From NCBI GenBank assembly GCA_005223375.1, contig RXOD01003954.1, positions 1 to 34,881 of the forward strand: a stretch of DNA of 34,881 bases, written 5' to 3'. Below the pieces are notes generated by a model that made no database searches, was not told where the DNA came from, and was given only the letters and a program-made list of their open reading frames with translations. Both the position numbers and the translations under genes were made by a program. The stretch's first letter is position 1. Every line of letters starts with the position of its first letter. The stretch is from Amoebophrya sp. AT5.2. Lineage: Eukaryota; Sar; Dinophyceae; Syndiniales; Amoebophryaceae. Shown one piece after another: positions 10,024 through 22,200 of this stretch.

Positions 10024-13000
10024 ATGTTGGGTAATAGAAATACTGCAGCGCTGCCGGTGCCGCTGCCGCTGGACTTGCAGGCACTTGAACGGGGTAGCAG
10101 GCGTCGGCGGATGTCAGACTCGTGTAGCCGTTTGCGGGCCCTTCTCTTTCGACTGAAAATTTTAAGTGTCGCCTTCTTCACGGGTGGCTTTGCAGCAGAA
10201 AGCACCACGCTGCAGGAACACGGCCTCCAGATGAAGAAGATGTCAGAGCCGAAGATAATTTCAGAGGCGACCTGGAATGCGGCGGTTCGGAGCTGCCTGC
10301 TCGAGCAATTCGTCGGCCACCTTCCGATAGTCCGCTGCGTAGCAGATCAGCTCCATGCGACAACGGGGTGGCGGCGGGACCAGCCGACTGACGCGGCTGC
10401 TGCAAGGGAGGTGAAACCGGTTCGCCTGACAGTCGGTTCGTTGCCAACGCCCGAGCAGGACACCGGAGGGGCTTCAGCTGCATTCTTCCGTGGCCAGGAA
10501 CTACATCGACAGGATGGCATTCCGCCGGCACTGCGCAAGTGTTTGGGACTCTACTCCGCCCTAGGCCCGCATACTGACATTCGTCCAGGATATTCGCACG
10601 AGGCGCGCGACACGGATGACTGCCGGATTCGTCGGGTGCAAATTGTCGAAGAAAGCGCGGATCGCCGCAGAGCAGATGTTGCAGCAGGGCTGCCAGGACG
10701 ACGATCAGATCCTTCATCTGGTGGAGACGAAGTCGTGTTGGCGACGTTGCAATGGCGACTCACTTATGGAGGCGGCCAAGCTGGGGAGCTAAATGGAAAT
10801 GGCGGCGGCGCGTGCACAACAGTACGGCAGCGATCGACTATTTCGACAGCCACTGGCACCGAAGCGGAAGCACAGACGACCAGAGCAAATGCAGAATCAT
10901 CTTCTTCACCGGACGAGCAGAAAGTGAAAGCCAAACCGAAAGTAGTAATTTCAAGCGAGCGGCTGCCACCGCTGCAGCCAGGGGAATACTTCGTTTGCGA
11001 TGGTCCGTTCGCTGCCCGCAACTCTGCAGCAGCTGTTGTGGCCAATTCTCTCGATGGGCAGAAGGGTGAAGCGAGCTACTTGCATGGCCTCACTTCCATC
11101 GCCGACAGAATCACGCTGCTGGTTGGATCAGGTATCGAGCCAGAAGCTCAAGAGGAGGACCGAGTGATCGACGACGATGCCGATGCGATTTACCAGCATG
11201 GAATCTTACGGGGCGCAATTGGGTTGATCCATCGCCTTCAGCTACCCCAACTTTACCACCACGCGGCGCGCGCCGCTGGCGAACTGGGGCCACCTGTTGA
11301 CGGAAGCAGTGGCGCCGCCACCGCGGACGTAGCTTCCAAGCTTGCCGTCGAGCAAGCTCGCTTGCGTACTAGTCGATTTTTTGAAGCACTCAAGAAGCGT
11401 ACTACTCGAAAAGCCTTGCTACTGTTTCCGCGTTTCGACGACAACGTGGTGAACGATCTTGCACTCAGTCCTACTTTGACCCTGGAGGCAAACGAGATTC
11501 TACCCTTGGAGGGACCGCGGAGGGCAAGTGCAAGACGTGGCGTGCTAGAGGCAGGCATTTGGTCGGGACGCCAGCTGCGCGACTTTGTGCAATGGCGACT
11601 GGAAGGTGAGTTGCTGCGGAAAGACGAGGAACAGGAAGAAGACAGAAACACATATTTTTCGTTTTACCTCGGGAATTTTGGACTGGAGGAAGGCGACCCC
11701 GACAGAGGCATCAAGACGAAATTGACAGATATTCCGCGGGCGGTCTCACTGGCACCCGGTAACAAGCCAGAGGGGGCGCGCCATCTTTTGGACACGAGCC
11801 GTTTCGCGCTCTACCCTGTGCCGGTAAGCCTGCATGACGATCAGGAAGCGTTGCAGATCCTCGCAGTGCCGAGGTGGGTAACTCTGCGGTCGGGCCGACA
11901 CATTGTCGCTGCGCGTCTACCAGGTTATCCCTTGAAGAGTGTGCTCGTGCCAGATCTCCGGAGCACAGCGACAGCCATGGCGGTCGCTCTGCGCGAGAAA
12001 TCCACTGCTCCGTCACCTTCTGCGCGGCATCTTTCTTCAGGAGCCGCTTTTTTTCCCTTTGCTAGCCAGGGAAGGATGAGAGCCGGCGAGGACGACGGGA
12101 GCTGTCCGTGGAGCTACACCTCTGGCCGACAGCAGCACTGGGTGCAGCTTGTTTCCTCGAGATTCGGACGCGTTTCCTCTGCCCAGCACATTGTTCTAGC
12201 TGATGAGGAGGAGAATGGTCGGTTCTACCGGAACTTTTTGCACGGTGACGTGGCCGACCCCGAGGACGACGATTCAGATTCTCATTGTCATTCGCAGACG
12301 ATCAGCGAGGGTTTAGTAGAACAAGACGTATTTATGGCGGACTCGGAGTCGACGTGCCGTGAAGCAAAAGCTGCTCGAAGAAGCCTCGCGAAGATGCGCA
12401 ACTGCGAAAGGAGGCGGGAAATTGCGCTGCACGCCTTTGCTCGCCGCGAGAGCTCGATGGATTTGGATATGAAAGCAGCACGACCGGCGGCGGAGGTCTG
12501 GGTACATCAGCAACCCGGCGTCATTTTTCCGGGTGTGGAGGTGTTCGTCAATGGATGGAAATTGCGATCGCGTTTTCCTGTCAGTGAGTGGTACGCCAGG
12601 CGGGAGTGGTTCCTCGCAGATTTGCACTCTTTTCTTCTCAGCGAAGACGTTCTGCGCGGCGCCCTTTCTCCAGCGGAACATGGGACAAGCCGGCTCAGCA
12701 GCTTGCGAACGGAAATCGAGGCACTCGAGTACGCAGCGCAACTACGCGACAGCGCGACCGGTTCAGTTCTATACCCCCACCGAGGGACTCATGCGGGCTT
12801 CCAAGTCTCGTTCTCGTCGCGGTTGACGAGGGACGGAGGATCCGCGGCTGTTTTGGTGGAGCCGAAAAGAACGACTGAAATCGGTCCTCGAGACGCTGGG
12901 CATGTTGCGGCAAGTGGGTCTGAGGCCCCAAGTGCAAGCGCTAGCGACACCGATGCCGCGGCGAGCAACTCCAGTGCGATCGTTGTGCACGTGCTGACGC

Positions 13001-15775
13001 AGCGCTGCGGGAGATCGGCAGGAGCAGATGCCGGATGCGACACACCAGATCCTCCTGGAGGCGACAAAGGAAATGGAGCTGCGGAACCTCATCTGCAGGC
13101 GATTTCCTCAAGTTTCTCGTCGCCCGTCACTTCGCTGGCGCACGTCGCAACTAACGAGAGCCGCCTGACGGTACGGCGGGAAATCGGCACCAAGTACAGT
13201 GACGGAGGCGTGGTGAACAAAACAAAAGGGGAAGCCTCCGAGGATTCGAAATTTGTTGCCAGTGCGGAAAGAACAAACAAGAACGCCGAGTCTATCTCTA
13301 CCTCTCGAGAGCAGGCTCAAAAAGGAGCTCCCAGCGCCACTCTGCCGCCTCGGGCAGATACGGATACCGCCAGGAAAGTGACGGCAGCCCCACTGCGAAT
13401 GCGTATAGTGTCGCACGTCAGCAGGGACGCGACAAATTTCGAAATGTGCGCGACGAAGTGCCTTGACCGTCACATTACCGCCACTGGTCGCAGCAGTAGT
13501 ACCGATGGTGGTGTTCCCGTATTACCAGAAGGCAGTCTCGAAGACCATGCTGTTCAGGATTCGTGTACGCGGTTCGTATTTCGACGCAGCACACGGGAGT
13601 GCGAGCTCTTGTTGCGCCAGTGGTACGTGGATTATGAAGACGGAGAAAACAAGCAGCGCTGCGGGCAAGCTGCTTCCGGACGCACAGAGTCGGTGGTCCG
13701 ATGGCGTCGGGATGCGTGCGCAGACTGCGAGTCGGGCGTTGTTGGCGGATTGCGCGTCGGTGATCTCGTCCGTGTTACGCCGTCCGCCGAATCTGGGGGA
13801 GACTTGCCCCGACTATTTCTTAGCGAGCGCGCGCAACGTTGGGAACCCGTTCCTTGGGGCTCGCTTGGCCAGATTCTTTCGGTAAAGAAGCTGGCGGTCC
13901 AGGTCCAGTTTTTTGGCCGTCACAGCTCGCATATGGCTTTTCCGGATCCGTTGACGGGCCGACTAGAACAACAACTGCAAAAAGTTGAGCGCCGAGGCGT
14001 CGATGTCGTTAAGGCTGCCGGCAAGGTTCGGGCGGCGGGAGCTCACGACGTCGAAGCAAGGGCGGAAATTAAACAGCTTCCGTTGCATCTGACGGGCGAG
14101 TATTTATTGACCTCCGATCATGAACCCGAGCCCGACACTAACTCCGCTCGGACAGTCTTCACATCGCGAATCGCTGTCGGACGTGGTGGAACCCCCGCCG
14201 TTTTTCGTGACTCGCAGAAGGGCACCTGTGGCAGCGGCGTGTCATCCTTAGCCCCATCTTTTTCTTCTGACGAAGGCCATGATGGAGGTTTCTGGGAACT
14301 GAATGCGGCCTCCTCGGAGGGATCGTACAAGTACATTGCCTGTAGCACGAACCGTATCGCAGTCGCAGTTCCGGCGTCTTCGAGCCCGAGCCACGCGTCT
14401 TGGCTTGACAGTGGCTTCGCAGTGCGCGAGATTGGGTTTCCCTTTGGTGTGTTTGCTCGCGGTCGGTGGCCGCCTCCGCAGATGGCGCGACTGCACCACG
14501 ACGCTGGATTACAGGAGACATACAACTTGCAGCCGTGGGCCTACGCAAGACACTGGGGGGCGACACACTTCGCGGGAATATTTCAAACAATCCTCGGCCC
14601 TACAGCAGCAGAAGGTCCTCTGAGCGCTGCGGCTGCTGGTGGAGCTGGAGTTGGAACTGGTACAGCGGCAGGCGAGCACGAAGATGCTGAACAAGAAGGG
14701 CTGGCTACGATACGAGAGGCGCTGGCGGATCTCGCCCACGCAGTCGCCGTCCCCCCGGAGCCCACCGAAGATGCTGATCGCGGCGCCACCCTCGGGCCGG
14801 GGGCAAGTGAAAGAGTGTCATGGCTTTGGCTTCCTACAGACCGCATTGGTTCCCACGCTTACCACACGATGAACGCATTGGGAAAGGTGCGCGAATTGCT
14901 TTCGAATCTAATTCCGCACGCACTGCAGAAGGGACTCGGCGAAGCAGTCAAGGATACACAATCCCCTGGCGGCGCAGCAAGCTCAAGCTCAAGTAGTCGA
15001 GGCGGGGGTGGAGGTGGCACCGGCAGCGACAAGTCTTCGGAGTCTAAAGAGAAGTGCCCAGCGGCTTTTTTCGACTTCGAGAGACAGCTTCGCGCGGTTC
15101 TTGAGTGCCCCGCTGGTCAACAGTCATCGCAGCAGGGAAGAGCAGCAGAAAAATCTGACAATAACACACGTCCCGAGCAGCGACTTTTGTTGGAAAGATT
15201 GACCCACTTCCAGGCGCCCCGCTTTTTCTGGGTCACAAAGCGGCGCGCGAAGCAAGGTGGAGCACAGCAGGACGAGCAGCGGTGGCGATGGTCCTTTCTC
15301 ACTAACGGGGACCAGGCGAACGTGCTCTGTGCGCTGCAGCTCCAAAAACTCCCAGCAGAAACAGAAGTGGGCGCGTCGTCGTTCTTGTCAGAGGCCACAA
15401 AATCGCACCTCCTAGGAAGGGAACGAGGCATGGAAGCAGGCGGAGCGGGGCAACCAGAGACGAACACAGAGGCAAAGCGAAATCCTGAACCCACCGGATT
15501 CCTTCAAAGAAACGAATCTCCGACTGCACGACCGCATGCGCATCAAATGGGATACACATCACCCCGAACAAAAGGCGAAGGTCATGGAGAGGAGCATCAG
15601 AGACCACTGATGTCTGACCTCGACGCACTTTCACTTCTGAAGAACGTCGAGAGGTACAACACGCACTGGGCATGTCGCTCGGCTGAGGAACTATACCGAA
15701 TCGCCGGAGGACATGTTGGCCAGCACCAGCAGTACCCAGACGCAAGGACGGGGAGCCAAAAAAGACTTGATAAAG
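10024..15775 (+). CDS. Giant secretory protein, N-terminal exon with PAN/apple-like and SH3-like modules
   Basis: One uninterrupted frame of 1,937 codons runs to the TAG at 15835. I end the exon at AAG|GTGCGC (15776). A hydrophobic segment (residues about 39-58, LRALLFRLKILSVAFFTGGF) ending near an Ala-Glu boundary is a good signal peptide, preceded by a 29-residue basic tail. Met30 (10111) would give a classical signal peptide, so it may be the true start. Residues 1126-1215 carry C1142-x3-C1146, C1181 followed by TRFVFRRS, C1193 and C1213. This matches the C..KC...C..F.F...C.L pattern of PAN/apple adhesion modules. Residues 1241-1310 (GLRVGDLVRV ... AVQVQFFG) look like a small SH3-like barrel of the Mind-bomb/HERC2 kind, weakly. 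Residues 1356-1480 form a Trp/Tyr-rich beta-like segment. The rest is unrecognised with Ser/Gly/Glu-rich linkers. Without splicing this would be a separate 1,937-residue protein. Confidence 0.75.
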
Positions 15776-16255
15776 GTGCGCCATTTTTGATTCCGCTCTC
15801 ACTTTTCAATGTCCTCAAACAGCACAAATATGGATAGAGAGAGTAGTACATTTATAGTGTGGGCAATTGAAAACGAAACCGAAACGGAAGCCCTAGTACC
15901 ATACATCAAGAAGAAGAAGTGGACTGAAATAGAAGATAACTGCAACTGAAACTGTGGCACAAGCTCAAGCTGCAACGGCAGCACGTTATTAGGCAAGAAG
16001 TAGCTGTCGAGTAGCTGTCGTTCCATGTTCGCGCTCAGTTTTTTCAACAAGGTTGAGGTTTCTGAGTCCTCCGACTACGTGTCGTCGAGGGCGAATGCGA
16101 TGCAACTACGTATGCAAATCTAGAAAGCCATAGCCAAAGCCTTCGCAGATAGCATTTTCTCATTGCGCTTTTGGTTTTTACTTCATGTTCATGGAAACAA
16201 AGTCATATTTACATAACGCAGACTACATCCTTGACTGGAACTTTCTTACAACCAG
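15776..16255 (+). other. Predicted 480-nt phase-1 intron (or intergenic gap)
   Basis: AAG|GTGCGC at 15776 and CTTTCTTACAACCAG ending at 16255 are compatible in phase: the upstream exon has 5,752 nt and the downstream frame needs one base carried over. The next large frame has no ATG until 16480, more than 300 bases after it opens, so it probably receives its start from upstream. If not spliced, 15838-16170 is a short intergenic gap and translation of the next gene would start at 16480. Confidence 0.5.
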
Positions 16256-19200
16256 GCACTTATCGGGCGACACCAGAGTCAGCAGAAGGATTATCGCAGG
16301 GCGATCATAGCTCGGGCAGGAGTAGCGCAGACCCGGCGTCGACCCAGGCGCATGCTCCGCAGCTTCACAGAGGATCGACGACGGAGCAGGCATCCGCATC
16401 ATCGACGTGCCCCGCCGCTGCCTCGCTTCCCGCCCCGAGGTACAACGATGTCCCATCAGAATTAGTGACGCCTCCAGCGATGAGGATCTCGTTTTTGCCT
16501 TCCGACGGTGACGTGACAGAAACCATAGCGGCCCCGGATATGCAACTGCCGGCGCCGGGTGCTTCTACAAATAAGGGTGGGGAAGGAGGCGGACATCAAG
16601 ATGTTGGCGTTGACAGCATCAAACTTCTACAACCACAGAAGAATGAAGATGAACCCGCACCCGAATTGGACGAGCATCAAGATGGCGAGACAACCACGAG
16701 AACGCGTGGCCAGGCGGAGAATGACGCCGCACCAGATGCACCCAGCAGTTCTAGCGCCTCGTCTTTCTCCTTCACCATGTCCGTTCCTGCCCTGATCGCG
16801 CTTCTTGGGTCCGCTGCGATTGCTGACAGCTGCATCCTGCACGACGTCGGCAGTAGCAGCGCGCCTATCTATCCACTGAAGTGCCTCGCCGCGCGGCTCT
16901 TCGAGTTGGCGGCCAGGGTTGAAGAGCAGCAACCCGCCCTGCGCCGGCCCGAGAGCTGCTGGAGGCGCCGCAGCGAGGATCTGCTGAAACGAACTGCAGG
17001 ACGCGTGGCGCCGATCATGCAGTACCTGGCCAAAGCAGCGATGTTGCAGGATCTACTGCACGACCATGAGAATTCTGCTTCGCAGCTGCCGATCTTCTCT
17101 ATCGCGTATTGTGACGGCGACACAATCCAGGAAGCTGACGCTGACGGAGGAATGAAAAAACCGCCTAGAAGCAGCGAGGACTACACGAAATCCACGCAAC
17201 ATGTGCGCGCTCCCTCTGGTCAAGGCTTCCAACAAGAATACGACAGCCACCAGCCGCAACTGGAAGAGACGGACGACGAGCAGAGGTCGCCATTTGGGCG
17301 GCGAAGCGTGCAATCATATTTCGGCTTGTTGGAGGAAGCGTCTCCCGTGAAAAAGCGCGCGGATCTGGCGCCGGGCGGTGATCGCGATGAGAAAAGCACG
17401 CGACCAGCCCCAGGAGAGACCCCGGCCTCCCCACCTTTCGCTCTTCTAATCGGTCCCAGCAAGCTTCACACTGAGAAAGGCGAGGGAAATGAAAGTCCGC
17501 CAGAACTCGACGAGGTGGAAGGCGATGCTGATGCTCATGTTGAGCCGATTTTTTTGGGGGAAGTTCTGCGCGACGTGATGCTCCACTTCACGAAGGATGC
17601 GGCCCACACTCGGTATTTGCCCTTACACGCACAGGTGTTGCTGCTCGCGGGAGTTCTTTTGCGCAACTCTGTCGTTCGGTACGAAGTAACGTGGTCCGAG
17701 GGCGTCTTCGCAACTTCCGAGCGTCGTGCGCAACAAAGTGCAGCGGAAGCAGCGCCGTTGTCGTTGGAGGTGGCGAGCGCGTATTTCATTTCGCTGCACC
17801 GCGGGTCTATCCCCGTGGACGCGTTGCGCGAGCAGATTCTTTCGCGTGGAGTCAACAGCAGTCCCTACTACAGCTACGAAGATGAATTATCTGGCGCAGA
17901 TGGGTCTTGTTTCAGTCGGAGGGGGGAGGAGGATGGGACGACAGGCGACATCGTCGCGGAAGATGATGCCTGCGCGCGGAAGCGCATGCAGGGTCTCGCA
18001 CTGCAGTACGCGGTTGAGGAGCTTGCATTTTCTGATGGCTATGTACTCTCCCGAAGTGGCACCGGGCTGCATGGAAGTGTTGCCACTGGGGCCTTGTTGA
18101 CGTCAGGCAATGGAGCACGTGCCAGGTGGTCGGGAGGCCTCGTGGAGTCTGTGGTACGCGGTGCGGGACTAAAAGTGCAGAAGGAGATCCTGGGAGACTA
18201 CCAGGTGGAGGTCCATGCGAATGTGTCTTGTCAGGAAGGTTCATCAAGAGTAGAGACAGATGGCGCACGCGGTGCGTCGGAAGCGCCGAGCGAGATCGAC
18301 GCACGAACCGCAGAAGAGCAGCGTGCGCCGCCGCACTACTCGCTTGTGGGTTGCGGTGCCCCCCTGCGGGCAGCCCCACAGGTATCGCATTTCTATCCTG
18401 GAAGATCCGCCGCTTTGAGGGAGGGAGCCTGTGCAAGACGAAATGAAGGCAGCCGCGTGAGCTTCGGCAGCCCGACGACAGGACTGGGATTGCAGTTTGC
18501 AGTTTACCCACGGCGGGATTATAATGCATGTATTTCTAATTCTACTGGAAGTGAGGCGATCGGTCGTCGACGGATCGAGATCATGAACAGGGCCGCACCA
18601 GCAGCCTCACTTCTTGCGCCACGAGGAGAATCTGAACCAGCAGCATGCGTCGGAGAAGAGACCAGCGGGGCAGTAGCAAGTCCTTGCTCGACGCTTCAAA
18701 AACCGAAATCCGGAGGCCGTCGAGAAGGATCCGCTGAAGATGGAATCCTGTACGGGACGAGATGGCTGTCGACAGGTGAGCTACAAACGAGCGCATTAAC
18801 AATCGACGCTGCCGCCGCGGCGCATGATTCTCAGCAGCAACAATACCTCCAGGGCGGTCCGGTAGGGGATGAGAAAATGGAACAAGTGCAAAGACGTGAA
18901 CAACAACACCCCCATCTTCCTCCAGGCCCGGTGGAGCAGGGCTCTGGCTCGTCTGGCTCTGATAGTTGTGCCGATTCTAAATCTAACGAAGGCTGCCAGC
19001 CGCAATCGCAGAGCGGTGAAGAAGACGGCAGGAAGCGGGAGTGGGCGCAAGAGTCTTCTAGCAGCACCGTGAACACCGACACAACGACAGTTCAAGCTCA
19101 ACAACCCATGACAGTGCATATCTTCTGCGCGTGGTCCGGACGACTTCTGCGACACGCCAGCGCGTTTCCGAGGCGTCAAGAACGTTTCGCGCCGATTGAT

Positions 19201-22200
19201 ACCGCAGTGCAAGAAGCCGAGAAGCATTGGGCCACAGTGCGGAAGAGTGTCATACAGGCGCTCCTTCTGGAGGAAAAGGGTGCTAGCCATGAACAACAGA
19301 GGCGCAAAGAGAGAAAAATCGCCCTGCCCTCATCCCGCAAGAAGGAACTTTTCGAGCCCCATCGAACCGAACAAGCGGGAGGAGAGGACCACGACGCGGA
19401 CGCCACTAGTAGAGTTGAAGCTGAGATTGACAAAGCACCCCTACAAGAAGAGCAAGAGGAAGGTGTCTTCTATCGCGCCATGGTGCTGGAGAGAGACGGC
19501 GCCGACGTTGTTCCTGTGACGCGATGGCTGTCTTCCAGCAACGGTTGGCCATCGTCGTTCTTTGGCAAGACAGAAATCCTCGTTTTGTTTGCACCGCGCT
19601 CCTTCCAGCAGGTCTTACAGTACCCGTTTTATCAAGGTGGAGAGGCTAACATTCTTGGGGGACAGACAATTTTGCGCAGAACCACGAACGTACCCGTGGT
19701 TACGGAGGCGCGTTTGGATGCATTTGTGTGGACTGGCGGAACTGGTGGTCAAGGCCTACGTATTAAGAACGAACTTCCCGCCGCGGGCCCATTTTCCTTG
19801 ACCTCGAAGCCGTGCCACGCCCACAACCTCCTCAAGACGTTGCTTGTCGATCGCGCGGCCGGTACGAGTCCGTTCGACAAGACACTGCCGAGCGTCCTCG
19901 GCAACGAGCTCGGAAAGATTCTGACGCGGGAAACGGAGAGCGACTTCAGCGCCCACCCGGAGTTCCCGACAGCACTACTCCGAGACCTGAAGCTTCGCAA
20001 AGTGTTTCCAGAGGATGTCAACAGTGTCGCGCGTCGTCGTGCGGAAGGTGAACATGTCGACCCTGCCGCAGGGCCACTGTCGGAACTTCTGTCTCGTCTG
20101 CCTCGCGACCTCCAGCCGACATTCTTTTTTCCAGCCGTGGTTAAAAGTGAAGCAGGCATAGCGGCAGTGGCGGCACCAGGGCCGTCAGAACGCAAAGTAG
20201 AAGGCGTAGCTTCCAGACCGAAGAAGCCTGCCGCCGCTCCAGCGAAAACAGCTGTCCATTTTCAGCTTCATTGGGCATTGCCTAACCAGGGCAGCTCGCA
20301 TATCTTGCTGCGTTTCGTACGGCCGGAGGAACTGACCATGGAAGCTGCCTTCGGCCCGAGTGCTCCTTGGGCGCTGGCTGACTTGTCGACGCGCGCGGCG
20401 AGGCGCATAACGGTGCCGACTATTACCGAGGGCCCGGAAGCGATGGGAAGGCTCCAAGAGTTGATCGTAAAGGAGGCGTGCCAAATCCTGAATCATAAAT
20501 ACCCGGCGCAGCACAAAGACGCTTGCAGAGGCAAAAGTGGAAGTATGCTGGCAGATATTGCGGCGAAGGTTGTATTGTTGAAAGCGAAGCCGCAGCGACG
20601 GGGAGACGCCGCCGAACGCGAATTCGAACGAACAGCTAACGGCAGCATCGAGGGGTCGTCGCATGCATCGTCCAGTGGGTTTGTTTTTGATGCTGCACGG
20701 ATAATGAAATCCGAGCTGCGCCCGGAGCTGCACGCTCTTGACGCAAAGGAGGACAAGCGCTGGGTGTTTGTGGACAACGAGGAGCTGACCCTGCGCTTTC
20801 CCCCACGCTCTGGGCTGACGCCGAAGTTTCGCGCGCGTGTCGCTCTGCAGATTGGCGGCGCGATAGTGCCGAGAGCGAGAGGCAAAAAGGAAACAGCGGG
20901 CTTAGCCCCTTCCGCATCCAGGTCTGCGGTTATCGGGTTTATGCCGCTACCAGATACTGCGGACGGAACCGAACATATGCCGAGGACCGACAACTGGACG
21001 CAAAATTACTTGTTGCCTCGACTCGTCTTACATAATGCGTTAGCGCTGGACGACGCGGAATTCATGTCTGCCGGGGAAGGAAGGGGCTTTGAGGCTGCCA
21101 CGCTCGCTGATCCCTTCTCGACCGCCACCGTGAAAGGCGACGGGGCACGACGAAAGACCGGCACACCAGCAAGCGGACAGACGGGCTCGTCGGGCGAAGA
21201 TCAGGGGCACGGCATTACCACGACACCAGGCAAAGAGGAAGGGACGCGGCTTGGAATGTCCGCGGACGGGCACGGGGTGGAGGACGGCTTGGATTTTGTG
21301 AAACGTACCGCACAGGCGCTGCGCATGTTGGCGCAATTCTATGGACCATGGCAGCAAAAGTATGGACACGATCCGAGGAAGAAGAAGGAACACCGAAAAA
21401 CGCCGGCTGGCGACCGACTGGAGGCCACGCCCGGAAGGCTAACAACGATGGTGGCACTCCAGCGACTCCTCGTTGAATGCAGCACGGAGAGCAGACCGAA
21501 TGCAATGGATTGCGACTTGCTCTTGTTGAAGGGTGGATCGCGATCGTCGGCGGTGCGGATCACCGATAAAACAATCTCAAAGCTGAGCTTGAGTGCCGGG
21601 GACACTGTGTTCTTGCACATCAAGGAGAATTTCGCGCATCAAGTGGTAGAGCAATTCTGGCAATCACTCGAGACCGAATGTGCAGACGCGAGTCAACCGA
21701 AACCGAATCCGAGCAACGCCCAAGCTTGGATCCCCAGAACTCCACCACCGCAGCGAATTGCAGCCTCGCAAGTTCTGTTGCAGTATTTGCCGGCGGGAAA
21801 GGCTGCGACGCAAGCGGAGAAACTGTTCTTTACCACAATCAACGCATGCCTTCCGCGTGCGGTAGAGCGGACCGGGCTTCCGATTCTTCGAGAGGAGCAG
21901 AAAGACGGTCGTGCGGAGGTAAAAAAGAGACGCTCATCTTCCGCTTCCTCTTGCTCCACGAGTACGCTGCATGGTCTATTCGGATGGCTGAAAGTGGTCG
22001 CGGAGACGTTGCCCGGGCTGGATCCCTATCTGCCGCATTCCTTTTTGCCGGTACAACGTGAACGTAGGGCGGGCACAACTGCGCGGGCAAGTGGTGGCGG
22101 GAGGCGCGCCGGTGCTGGCGGTGTGAAGACCGGCCGCAGCGGCGTCTCGTATATCGTTGGGCTAATCACTGGCGGCACGCTGCGATCCAAGTACCTGCGA

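Noticed and set aside
16171..16479. Translation start at the TTG of 16171
   Set aside because: TTG starts are not expected in a nuclear gene. A spliced 5' exon or the ATG at 16480 is more likely.
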